A stretch of 47,786 nt of DNA from an uncultured Enterorhabdus sp. (GTDB taxonomy: Bacteria; Actinomycetota; Coriobacteriia; Coriobacteriales; Eggerthellaceae). Each line of letters opens with the position of its first letter. Position 1 is the stretch's first letter. Shown here in pieces: positions 34,210 to 41,873 of the stretch. Under the pieces are notes generated by a model, which saw nothing but the letters and a program-made list of their open reading frames with translations, had not been told where the DNA came from and searched no databases. Both the position numbers and the translations under genes were made by a program. Location: positions 1-47,786 of the forward strand of contig CANSQM010000021.1 in assembly GCA_947649205.1 (NCBI GenBank), written 5' to 3'.

Positions 34210-35679
34210 ATGGCGAAGCGGGAAGCGGAATCGGCATCGGCGTTCAGCCGCGGCATCGGCGTGTCGAAGTTCAACCTGGAGATGCTCGGGGCCACCATCG
34301 CGGCCATCGCGGCCATCACCTTGGTGTGGACCTTCTCCCAGCCTGACTTCCCCGTGCCGGTGCTCGTGGTGTCTGGGGCGGTGTTCACCGTGTCGGTCGT
34401 GGTGGTCATCCGCCTCATGATGGATCCCGATTCGGTGCGCGCCCTGCAATCCGATGCCATGTTGCAGCTGGCCAGTTCCATGATCGATGCCATGGGGGAG
34501 GGGCTCACGGCCCATGCCTCCCAGGAGGTCTGCGAGCTGCTGCTACCCAACACCTCGGCCATTGCCGTGGCCCTCACCAACCGCGAGTCGGTGCTCGGCT
34601 ACGCCGGCTACCAGGAGGCCCACAACCCGGCGGGCATCGCCATCCGCACGAGCGCCACCCACGAGGCCATCCGCCAGGGGGAGACCCTCGTTTTGCTCAC
34701 GCCCGAGGAGATCGGCCTGCCCAAGCCGCCCGACGAGAGCCGCATCAAGGCCGCCATCGTGGAGCCGCTGTGGGTGGGCAACCGCGTGGAGGGCACCCTG
34801 AAGTTCTACTACCGCAACGGCAACAAGATCACCGAGACCCAGCGCTCCATCGCCCACGGCTTCGCCCAGCTGCTGGCCACCCAGATGGCCGCCGTGGAAA
34901 TGGAGACCCAGCGCAAGCTGGCCACCGCCATGGAGCTGAAGATGCTCCAGACCCAGATCAACCCCCACTTCCTGTTCAACACCATCAACACCATCGCCTC
35001 GTTCATCCGCACCGATCCCATGAAGGCCCGTACCCTGCTGCGGGAGTTCGCCGTGTTCTACCGCCGCACGCTGGAAGATTCCACCGAGCGTATCTCCCTG
35101 GCTCGGGAGCTCGATCAGGTCCAGCGCTACTTCAACTTCGAGCTGGCCCGCTTCGGCGAGACGCGCCTGGCCCTGGAGGTACAGGCGAGCCCGGCGCTCC
35201 AGTCCATGATGGTGCCCCCCTTCCTCGTGCAGCCGCTGGTGGAGAACGCCATCAAGCACGCCATGCCCTCGGAGGGGCGGCTCACCATCCGCATCCAGGC
35301 CGAGGCTGACGGCGACGACGTGGTCATCGTGGTGGGGGACGACGGTGTGGGCATGAGCGAGGAGACCTGCGCCAACATCACCCAGGTGGAATCATCCACG
35401 GGTCTGGGCATTGCCGTGAAGAACGTTCACGACCGCATGGTGGGCTTCTTCGGGCCCGACGCCCAGATGGTGTACACGAGCGAATTGGGGGCCGGCACCC
35501 AGGTGACCCTGCGCTGCCCGGGGTGCGCCAAGGCCCCCGCCGCCGCTGTGGCGGCCCTCGGTGAGGCAGCGGCCCGCGAGGCCGACGAGGCGGCGCCCGA
35601 AGCGGCCCAGGAGGCGGCCCGCAACGAGGCCACCGTGGCGGAGCTGGCCGAGCTCGTGGCCCAGGTGTCCGAGGGATAA
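34210..35679 (+). CDS. LytS/YehU-type sensor histidine kinase, orphan
   Basis: The 489-residue kinase has two N-terminal membrane helices (about 25-44 and 50-69), a GAF-like domain (about 90-235) and a His_kinase domain with His253 in QTQINPHFLFNTINTIAS. The ATPase part has PPFLVQPLVENAIKHAMPSE, VVGDDGVGMSEET and GLGIAVKNVHDRMV. Usual LytS proteins have five or more helices; this one has two. The Ala/Glu-rich tail (about 440-489) is unusual. No LytTR response regulator is in the window. It lies just upstream of the malonate operon, but nothing proves it regulates it. Confidence 0.87.
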   Translation: MAKREAESASAFSRGIGVSKFNLEMLGATIAAIAAITLVWTFSQPDFPVPVLVVSGAVFTVSVVVVIRLMMDPDSVRALQSDAMLQLASSMIDAMGEGLTAHASQEVCELLLPNTSAIAVALTNRESVLGYAGYQEAHNPAGIAIRTSATHEAIRQGETLVLLTPEEIGLPKPPDESRIKAAIVEPLWVGNRVEGTLKFYYRNGNKITETQRSIAHGFAQLLATQMAAVEMETQRKLATAMELKMLQTQINPHFLFNTINTIASFIRTDPMKARTLLREFAVFYRRTLEDSTERISLARELDQVQRYFNFELARFGETRLALEVQASPALQSMMVPPFLVQPLVENAIKHAMPSEGRLTIRIQAEADGDDVVIVVGDDGVGMSEETCANITQVESSTGLGIAVKNVHDRMVGFFGPDAQMVYTSELGAGTQVTLRCPGCAKAPAAAVAALGEAAAREADEAAPEAAQEAARNEATVAELAELVAQVSEG

Positions 35680-35791
35680 TTTCAGAGTCCCGCAGAGGCG
35701 CGGCAGCTCTCAAATCAGCTAGTGCAGGTGCACAAAAATCCAGGTTGACCAGCTATTTTCCTAAGATGGGAAAAAAGTTGGAGAATTGGTG

Positions 35792-35820
35792 TTGACGTTT
35801 CGGTGCCAAGTCCGTATGAT
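35792..35820 (+). promoter_or_regulatory. Promoter of the malonate decarboxylase operon
   Basis: TTGACG and TATGAT are exactly 17 bases apart, a near-consensus housekeeping promoter. Transcription would begin near 35827. Upstream lie a GTGCA-GG-TGCAC palindrome (35722-35733) and a TTTTCC/GGAAAA repeat near 35756-35774, possible operators. Confidence 0.7.
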
Positions 35821-35826
35821 GGCAGC

Positions 35827-35960
35827 AACAGCTAGATTTCCCTCGAACCGAGCGTGGGGAAAGGGAAGTCTCAAAATATGCAGAGCGTCCTCGGACGTCG
35901 CATCATAAGGTTATGAGAAGCAGAGTATTTGAGCGAAAGCCGGATGCTCTGCTTTTTTGT
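35827..35960 (+). promoter_or_regulatory. Structured leader (candidate attenuator) of the malonate operon
   Basis: A 10-bp stem (AGATTTCCCT at 35834-35843 with AGGGAAGTCT at 35862-35871, one G-U) is followed by small hairpins CGTC-CTCG-GACG (35886-35897) and TCATA-AGGT-TATGA (35903-35916), then an intrinsic terminator. GCAGAGC at 35880-35886 is a second, perfect complement to the terminator's 3' strand (GCTCTGC, 35946-35952), so two mutually exclusive pairings are possible. The stretch between is rich in NAG triplets, the kind HutP proteins bind. I do not recognise a named riboswitch. Confidence 0.5.
35920..35958 (+). terminator. Intrinsic terminator in the malonate operon leader
   Basis: GCAGAGTATT pairs with the GGATGCTCTGC strand (with wobbles), is capped by a GC-GAAA-GC tetraloop and is followed by six T residues. 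It stands 26 bases ahead of the first gene, so read-through is needed for operon expression. Confidence 0.75.
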
Positions 35961-35983
35961 TGCCTTAAGGAGGTGAGACGAGG

Positions 35984-36109
35984 ATGGATGTCAACTTGTA
36001 TGCGCTTCTCACGTATGCGCTGACGGCGGCGATCTCCCTTTTGGTCATCGGCGTCATCGTGGTCATCAACAAGCTGATGAACCGCAGCAAATCCCAGGAT
36101 TCCGATTAA
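35984..36109 (+). CDS. 41-residue single-span membrane protein, first gene of the malonate operon
   Basis: A 41-codon frame starts at an ATG with AAGGAGG ten bases upstream. The product has one hydrophobic helix (LTAAISLLVIGVIVVINKL) and a short polar tail (MNRSKSQDSD). Its size, N-terminal helix and place before the Na+ pump gene madB recall the gamma (OadG-like) subunits of oxaloacetate and methylmalonyl-CoA decarboxylase pumps, though it is shorter. It may stabilise or anchor MadB. The OadG comparison rests on topology and context, not on a clear sequence match. Confidence 0.65.
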   Translation: MDVNLYALLTYALTAAISLLVIGVIVVINKLMNRSKSQDSD

Positions 36110-36181
36110 ACCGAGTATCTGATTTGCCCCTGGGCGCCCCTGCGCCCGCTCCTCTGATCTCCGAAAGGAAAACGAACTAAG

Positions 36182-37399
36182 ATGGATGTTTTAGCTCAGA
36201 TTTTCCCCGGCATCGCCACCCTGTTCATGACCGACCCCATTCTGGGGGCCGTGCGCGTGGGGCTGACGATTCTGGGCTTCGTACTGGCCTATTTCGGCTT
36301 CAAGGGCAAGCTCGAGCCGCTGATCATGGTCCCCATGGGCCTCGGTATGATCGCCGTGAACTGCGGCGTGCTGTTCCTGGACGGCGGCACCACGGGTACC
36401 CTGATCATCGACCCGCTCGTCAGCGAGACCGATGACCTCATGACGGCCATTCAGGTGAACTTCCTGCAGCCGATCTACAACTTCATGTTCTCCAACAACC
36501 TCATCGCCTGCCTTGTGTTCATGGGCATCGGCGCCCGCAGCGAGATCAGCTTCCTGCTGGCTCGCCCCTGGACCTGCATCATCATTGCCATCTTCGCCGA
36601 GCTGGGCACCTTCGTCACCTTGGCCCTCGGCGTCGACTTCTTCGGCCTCGATCCGGCCAGCGCCGCCTCGGTGGCCATCATCGGCGGCGCCGACGGGCCC
36701 ATGGTGCTGTTCGGCACCCTCATGATGAAGCCGGAGCTGTTCGTGTCCGTCTCCATCATCGCCTACCTGTACCTGTCCCTCACCTACGCGGGCTATCCCT
36801 ACATCATCAAGGCCATGGTGCCCAAGAAGTACCGCGGCATCGACATCGAGTTCGACATGCCCCAGGTGTCCCAGAAGGCCAAGTTCGTCTTCATCGTGGT
36901 GGTCTGCCTGCTGCTGTGCCTGCTGCTGCCCGTGGCCGCGCCTCTTATGCTGTCCTTCTTCCTCGGCATGGCCGTGAAGGAAGCGAAGATCATGCCCTAT
37001 CAGGAGCTGCTGGAGGGCGGCATCACGAGCTTCTCCTCCCTGTTCCTGGGTCTCGTGCTCGGCTGCCTCTGCGAGGCGAGCACCATCCTGAACCCCACCG
37101 TGGGCATCATCCTCGTCCTCGGCATCCTGGCCCTGGCCATCTCGGCCGTGGGCGGCATCGCCGGCGGCTGGGTCATGTACTTCGTGGGGAAGAAGACCGG
37201 CAAGTCCTTCAACCCCGCCGTCGGCATCGCCGGTATCTCCTGCATGCCCACGACGACCAAGCTTGCCCAGCATGCGGTGGAGGAGGAGAACCCCTTCGCC
37301 ATCGTCATCCCCATTGCCATGGGCTGCAACATCTCCGGCGTCATCGTGTCGGCCATTGCCGCCGGCGTCTTCGTCGCCACCATCGGACTGGTCCTCTAG
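36182..37399 (+). CDS. madB: Na+-translocating carboxybiotin decarboxylase beta subunit MadB
   Basis: MadB decarboxylates carboxybiotin on MadF and couples this to Na+ export. The 405-residue membrane protein shows VAIIGGADGPMVLFGTLMMK with the conserved intramembrane Asp171 and FNPAVGIAGISCMPTTTKLA, corresponding to the Asn/Ser sodium site of OadB. About nine to eleven hydrophobic segments and a re-entrant region fit the family. Length matches OadB/MadB (about 400). The ATG follows GAAAGGAAA. It makes this a sodium-pumping rather than soluble malonate decarboxylase. Confidence 0.93.
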   Translation: MDVLAQIFPGIATLFMTDPILGAVRVGLTILGFVLAYFGFKGKLEPLIMVPMGLGMIAVNCGVLFLDGGTTGTLIIDPLVSETDDLMTAIQVNFLQPIYNFMFSNNLIACLVFMGIGARSEISFLLARPWTCIIIAIFAELGTFVTLALGVDFFGLDPASAASVAIIGGADGPMVLFGTLMMKPELFVSVSIIAYLYLSLTYAGYPYIIKAMVPKKYRGIDIEFDMPQVSQKAKFVFIVVVCLLLCLLLPVAAPLMLSFFLGMAVKEAKIMPYQELLEGGITSFSSLFLGLVLGCLCEASTILNPTVGIILVLGILALAISAVGGIAGGWVMYFVGKKTGKSFNPAVGIAGISCMPTTTKLAQHAVEEENPFAIVIPIAMGCNISGVIVSAIAAGVFVATIGLVL

Positions 37400-37478
37400 T
37401 CCAGCGTTTCAATCGCGAACCATTCGATGAGCGGGCCGCCTCTTCCCGGGGCGGCCCCCGAGAGGGCGGTGGGATCTC

Positions 37479-37955
37479 ATGGATGCTATCGACTACGAAC
37501 GGCTTCAAATCAAGGGTATCGGCCCCCAGGGCCTGGGGCGCCGGGCGCTCCAGCTGTCCATGACCGAGACCAAGTCCGAGGAGGACGCCCTCAAGCGGCA
37601 GTTCCTTCGCGAGGGCATCGTGGCCGTGGCCACCGAGGTGGGCGGCACGAGCGACACCGACTTCCAGACCAAGGCCGCCCGCGCCGTCATCGGAGCGGCG
37701 CTCAACTCCGGCCTGGTGGAGAAGGAGGGCCGCTCCATTCACGCCCTCATGCACGCGACCGAGGAGGCCAAGCGCGGCGTTCTCGTGAACACGGCGTCGT
37801 CGGCGAGCCTCGCCATGAAGATCGCCATCGTGCGCAACAAGGGATGGGTGGCCGTGGCCTTCTACGGTGAATCGTCCCTCCATGTGTTCTCGTGCCACGA
37901 GCGGGTGGGCCTGGGTGTCATGCACCTGCCCGATCTGGACCGCATTGAGAAGTAA
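37479..37955 (+). CDS. HutP-family RNA-binding antiterminator homologue
   Basis: The 158-residue protein resembles HutP, which in Bacillus subtilis binds histidine and Mg2+ and disrupts the hut terminator. The metal and ligand residues appear kept: His88 and His92 in RSIHALMHATEEAKRGV (HutP has HALYHATMEAL), and His140 in SCHERVGLGVMHL (HutP has HETFGVGINHI). The N-terminus has the expected helix-strand start and a TEVGGTSDTDFQTKAARAVI segment. Its place between madB and madA, in an operon whose leader has a terminator, suggests control of that operon by antitermination. The ligand may be histidine or something else. Confidence 0.8.
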   Translation: MDAIDYERLQIKGIGPQGLGRRALQLSMTETKSEEDALKRQFLREGIVAVATEVGGTSDTDFQTKAARAVIGAALNSGLVEKEGRSIHALMHATEEAKRGVLVNTASSASLAMKIAIVRNKGWVAVAFYGESSLHVFSCHERVGLGVMHLPDLDRIEK

Positions 37956-37989
37956 GGCAAGCAGGTATCAGGAAAGGAAAGGAGAAGGA

Positions 37990-39657
37990 ATGACGACGGA
38001 ACCGAAGATCTGGAACACGCTCGAGCGGGACTACCGTGAGCGCATCGAGGCCGCCCGTCCCTATGTGATGGACGGGAAGGTGGTCGAGGCGGGAGATGCG
38101 GTGAAGCTGCTCGAGGCCGTGATCCGCCCCGGCGACAAGGTCAACATCGAGGGCGACAACCAGAAGCAGGCCGACTTCTTGGCCCAGTGCCTCTGCGAGG
38201 TGGACACCGAGAAGGTGCACGACCTGCACATGGTGCAGTCGGTGCTCTCCATCCCGGCCCATCTGGACGTCTTCGACAAGGGCATCGCCAAGAAGGTGGA
38301 CTTCTCGTTCTCGGGGCCCCAGGCGGGCCGCCTGGCCGAGTACGTGCGCGACGGCAAGATCGAGCTGGGGGCCATCCACACCTATCTGGAGCTCTACGGC
38401 CGCTACTTCGTGGATCTCACGCCGCGCGTGGCGCTGTGCGTGGGCGTGTCCGCCGATAGGAACGGCAACATCTACACCGGCTTCAACACCGAGGACACCG
38501 CGGTCATCGCCGAGGCGGTGAAGTTCCACCAGGGCATCGTCATCGTGCAGGTGAACGAGCTGGTGGACGAGGTGCCCCGCGTGGATATTCCCGGCGACTG
38601 GGTGGACTTCGTCATCCAGGCGCCGCGGCCCTTCTACATCGAGCCTTTGTTCACCCGCGACCCGGCCCTCATCACCGACTCGCAGATCCTGCGCGCCATG
38701 ATGGTCATCAAGGGCATCTACGGGGAGTACGGCATCCAGCGCTTGAACCACGGCATCGGCTTCGACACCGCCGCCATCGAGCTTCTGCTGCCCACCTACG
38801 GCGAGGAGCTGGGGCTCAAGGGCAAGATCTGCTCCTACTTCGTGACCAATCCCCATCCCACCCTCATCCCGGCCATCGAGTCCGGTTGGGTGAAGACCAT
38901 GTACTGCTTCGGCGGCGAGGCGGGCATGGCCGACTACGTGCAGGCGCGCCCCGACGTATTCTTCATCGGCCCCGACGGCACCATGCGCTCGAACCGCGAC
39001 TATGCCCAGACCGCGGGCCACTACGCCCTGGACATGTTCATCGGCGGCACCCTGCAGATCGACAAGTACGGCAATTCCTCCACGGCCACGGCCAGTCGCA
39101 TCGCCGGTTTCGGCGGCGCCCCCAACATGGGCTGCGACGCCAAGGGCCGACGCCACGCCACGCCGGGCTGGATGAAGTGCGGCGAGGAGTACGGCATGCA
39201 CGACGAGCTGGTTGGCGACCTTCCCCGCGGCAAGCGGCTCGTCGTGCAACTTCAGGAGACCTTCCGCGAGAAGATGGCCCCGGGCTTCGTGGACAAGCTG
39301 GACGCCGTGGCCCTGGCCGAGAACGCCGGGCTCGACCTGCCCCCGGTCATGATCTACTCCGACGACCTCACCCACATCGTCACCGAGGAGGGCATCGCCT
39401 ACCTGCACAAGTGCACCTCTATGGCCGACCGCATGGCCGCCATCCGCGCCGTGGCCGGCTTCACCGAGGTGGGCATGGCCGAGGATCCGGCCGAGACCGC
39501 GGCCCTGCGGGAGCGCGGCATCTTCAAGACCCCGGCCGACCTGGGCATCGACGTGCGCCGCGCCAATCGCGACCTGTTGGCCGCCAAGTCCGTGAAGGAC
39601 CTGGTGAACTGGTCCGGCGGCCTGTACAACCCGCCCGCGAAGTTCCGCAACTGGTAA
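37990..39657 (+). CDS. madA: Malonate:ACP transferase, alpha subunit MadA/MdcA
   Basis: This 555-residue enzyme exchanges acetate on the acyl carrier protein for malonate, forming malonyl-S-ACP. The sequence fits MdcA/MadA: KIWNTLERDYRERIEAARPY, DKVNIEGDNQKQADFLAQCL, DFSFSGPQAGRLAEYV, the CoA-transferase-like segments GFNTEDTAVIAEAVKFHQGI and GGTLQIDKYGNSSTATASRI, and FGGAPNMGCDAKGRRHATPG. The ATG at 37990 follows AGGAAAGGAGAAGGA; an upstream in-frame extension overlaps hutP. Length matches the family (about 550). Confidence 0.94.
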   Translation: MTTEPKIWNTLERDYRERIEAARPYVMDGKVVEAGDAVKLLEAVIRPGDKVNIEGDNQKQADFLAQCLCEVDTEKVHDLHMVQSVLSIPAHLDVFDKGIAKKVDFSFSGPQAGRLAEYVRDGKIELGAIHTYLELYGRYFVDLTPRVALCVGVSADRNGNIYTGFNTEDTAVIAEAVKFHQGIVIVQVNELVDEVPRVDIPGDWVDFVIQAPRPFYIEPLFTRDPALITDSQILRAMMVIKGIYGEYGIQRLNHGIGFDTAAIELLLPTYGEELGLKGKICSYFVTNPHPTLIPAIESGWVKTMYCFGGEAGMADYVQARPDVFFIGPDGTMRSNRDYAQTAGHYALDMFIGGTLQIDKYGNSSTATASRIAGFGGAPNMGCDAKGRRHATPGWMKCGEEYGMHDELVGDLPRGKRLVVQLQETFREKMAPGFVDKLDAVALAENAGLDLPPVMIYSDDLTHIVTEEGIAYLHKCTSMADRMAAIRAVAGFTEVGMAEDPAETAALRERGIFKTPADLGIDVRRANRDLLAAKSVKDLVNWSGGLYNPPAKFRNW

Positions 39658-39698
39658 GTCCGACGTTCCGACTTTTGGATAAACAAGGAGGTTACCCG

Positions 39699-40022
39699 AT
39701 GGCATTGAGGGAACTCAATTTCACGTTCACTCCCGACGAGCCGCGTCCGTTCCCGGTGGGCTGGTCCCACCGCGGCGTCGTGGGCTCCGGCGACATGGAG
39801 GTCATGTTCGAGCAGCGCGATCTGGGCGGCGACGTGCAGATCAAGGTGTGCACCCCGGTCGTCGGCTTCGATGAGGTGTGGGAGCGCGTGCTGGACCGCT
39901 TCGTGCGCGAGAGCCAGGTGTCCGACGCGGTGATCGAGATCAACGACAACAACGCAACCCCGGTCGTGGTGTCCATGCGCATGCGCCAGGCCATGGAAGA
40001 GGCAAGGAAGGAGGCGGAGTAA
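39699..40022 (+). CDS. madE: Malonate decarboxylase acyl carrier protein MadE/MdcC
   Basis: The 107-residue protein is the carrier that bears 2'-(5''-triphosphoribosyl)-3'-dephospho-CoA on a serine. The attachment motif is GVVGSGDMEVMFEQRD, with Ser30 as the modified residue. The rest matches the delta-subunit fold (QIKVCTPVVGFDEVWERVLD, DAVIEINDNNATPVVVSMRM). The ATG follows AAGGAGG. The prosthetic group would be made and attached by the mdcB and mdcG products of the same operon. Confidence 0.92.
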   Translation: MALRELNFTFTPDEPRPFPVGWSHRGVVGSGDMEVMFEQRDLGGDVQIKVCTPVVGFDEVWERVLDRFVRESQVSDAVIEINDNNATPVVVSMRMRQAMEEARKEAE

Positions 40023-40973
40023 ATGAGCGATTGGAAGGAGCTGGAGGCCAAGAGCTTCTACGGCGCGTCCGCCCGCGAGCGCGCCCGCGGTATCGTCGAT
40101 GAGGGCACCTTCACCGAGCTGGCCGGCCCGGCCGACCGCATGAGCAGCCCCCATCTGCCCGTGCTCGGCGAGGCCGTGGAATGGGATGACGGCTGCGTGA
40201 CCGGCGTGGGCCTCATCGGCAAGCACCCGGTGTTCGTCATCTCCCAGGAGGGCCGCTTCATCGGCGGCGCCGTGGGCGAGGTGCACGGGGCCAAGATGGT
40301 GGGCGCCTTCGTGCTGGCCCGCCAGATGTACGACCGCATCAAGGAAGAGCACCCCGATGAGCTGGCCGAGCGCCTGCCCGCCGTGGTCATCTCCTTCGAG
40401 ACCGGCGGCGTGCGCCTCCACGAGGCCAACGCCGGCCTGCTGGCTCACGCCGAGGTGATGGACCAGATTCAGGAGACCAAGGGCAAGTTCCCCGTCATCT
40501 CGCTTATCGGCTCGAAGGTGGGCTGCTTCGGCGGCATGGGCTTCGTGGCCGCGGCCACCGACGTCATCGTCATGAGTGATCTGGGCCGCCTGGGTCTGAC
40601 CGGCCCCGAGGTCATCGAGCAGGAGATGGGCAAGGACGAGTTCGATTCCGCCGACCGCTCTCTGGTGTACCGCACCACTGGCGGCAAGCACAAGTACATC
40701 ATGCGCGACGCGAACTACCTGGTGGAGGACACCCTGGGCGATTTCCACGACCAGCTGGCTGCCATCATGGAGGCCCCCTACGACGAGATCGTGCAGTGCC
40801 GTCGCATCGGCAGCGAGGCGCTCGTGGACGAGCAGCTGGCCCTGGCCGAGCTGTCCGTGGAGATGGCGCCGAAGGACGCGCGCGACGTGTGGGCCTACTT
40901 CGGCAACGAGGACGTCGAGCAGATTCCCGAGATGACCACAGCGGAGTTCCTCGCTGTGGCCCAGCGTCGATAA
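40023..40973 (+). CDS. madC: Malonyl-ACP:biotin carboxytransferase subunit MadC (MdcD-like)
   Basis: The 316-residue protein is the beta-type carboxytransferase subunit that, with MadD, moves the carboxyl group from malonyl-ACP to biotin on MadF. Crotonase-fold signatures include SFYGASARERARGIVDEGTF, FVISQEGRFIGGAVGEVHGA, VVISFETGGVRLHEANAGLL and SLIGSKVGCFGGMGFVAAAT (oxyanion-hole glycines). The ATG directly abuts the madE stop and AAGGAGG lies inside madE, giving coupling. Confidence 0.93.
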   Translation: MSDWKELEAKSFYGASARERARGIVDEGTFTELAGPADRMSSPHLPVLGEAVEWDDGCVTGVGLIGKHPVFVISQEGRFIGGAVGEVHGAKMVGAFVLARQMYDRIKEEHPDELAERLPAVVISFETGGVRLHEANAGLLAHAEVMDQIQETKGKFPVISLIGSKVGCFGGMGFVAAATDVIVMSDLGRLGLTGPEVIEQEMGKDEFDSADRSLVYRTTGGKHKYIMRDANYLVEDTLGDFHDQLAAIMEAPYDEIVQCRRIGSEALVDEQLALAELSVEMAPKDARDVWAYFGNEDVEQIPEMTTAEFLAVAQRR

Positions 40974-40985
40974 GGAGGCAGGTCA

Positions 40986-41864
40986 ATGACTGTTGAGGTA
41001 ATGATCGGACGGGGCCGCGACGCCATCGACATGGTGGTGGACCCCGGCAGCTTCCGCGAGAACACGGTGGGGGACGTCACCTTCCCCGAGGATCTCGGCC
41101 CGGGGGCCGTGGTGGGCGAGGCGGCCATCGACGGCCGCGACGTGGTGGTCATCGCCAACGACGCCCAGGCCTTCAACGACAAGTTCCCCGTGGTGTATTT
41201 CGGAGTCATCGGCCTGGAAGAGGCCTACAAGATGGCCAAGGTGGTCTACACCGCCATCAAACAGGACGCCGACAAGCCCGTGGGGGAGAAGCGCCCGCTC
41301 GTGCTGCTGGTGGACACCCCCGGCAACGGCCCGGGCAAGATCGAGGAGATCTTCGGCATGAACAAGGCCACGGGCTCCTACCAGCTGGCCCTGGCCGAGG
41401 CCCGCAAGGCGGGGCACCCGGTGATCGCGCTCGTGATCGGCCGCGCCATCTCCGGCGCCTTCCTCTGCCACGGGTTGCAGGCCGACCACATCCTGTCCCT
41501 GTCGCCGGAGTTCGGCACCATGATCCACGTCATGCCCATCACCTCCATCTCCCGCATCACGAAGATGGACATCGAGCGGCTGGAGGAGCTGTCCAAGGAG
41601 AACCCGGTCTTCGCGGCCGGCCCGCAGTTCTTCTACCACCTGGGCGGCGTGGACGAGCTGGTGGAGAACGTCGAGGACATGCGCCCGGCCATCCAGCGCC
41701 ACATCGCTGAAGTGGAGGCCGCGAAGCTGGCCGGCGACGGCGACGCCACCGGCCCCATGGGCCACGGGACCCTCGGCGAGGAGCGCGGCGGCCGCATGAT
41801 GCGCCGCAAGGTCATCGACCGCATGGAGGAGGAGTTCGCCTCCGTCGCCGGGAAGTACCTGTAG
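40986..41864 (+). CDS. madD: Malonyl-ACP:biotin carboxytransferase subunit MadD (MdcE-like)
   Basis: The 292-residue partner of MadC is the gamma-type subunit. It has RPLVLLVDTPGNGPGKIEEI and FGMNKATGSYQLALAEARKA followed by GHPVIALVIGRAISGAFLCH, the second carboxyltransferase half-site, and LSPEFGTMIHVMPITSISRI. A strong AAGGAGG lies 7 bases before the ATG. It is unfused, unlike acetyl-CoA carboxylase-type single chains. Confidence 0.92.
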   Translation: MTVEVMIGRGRDAIDMVVDPGSFRENTVGDVTFPEDLGPGAVVGEAAIDGRDVVVIANDAQAFNDKFPVVYFGVIGLEEAYKMAKVVYTAIKQDADKPVGEKRPLVLLVDTPGNGPGKIEEIFGMNKATGSYQLALAEARKAGHPVIALVIGRAISGAFLCHGLQADHILSLSPEFGTMIHVMPITSISRITKMDIERLEELSKENPVFAAGPQFFYHLGGVDELVENVEDMRPAIQRHIAEVEAAKLAGDGDATGPMGHGTLGEERGGRMMRRKVIDRMEEEFASVAGKYL

Positions 41865-41873
41865 GGACGCGTC

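Noticed and set aside
35827..35960. Identification of the mad leader as a known riboswitch class
   Set aside because: None of the consensus cores I know (for example fluoride, ZTP, guanidine, c-di-GMP) can be seen, so no name is given.
37867..37989. Upstream extension of madA
   Set aside because: It overlaps hutP, lacks a ribosome site and is not part of the MdcA family; the ATG at 37990 has a strong site.
40023..41864. Reading madC/madD as acetyl-CoA or propionyl-CoA carboxylase subunits
   Set aside because: Their sequences and the adjacent MdcC-type carrier, MdcA, MdcB and MdcG genes fit malonate decarboxylase instead.
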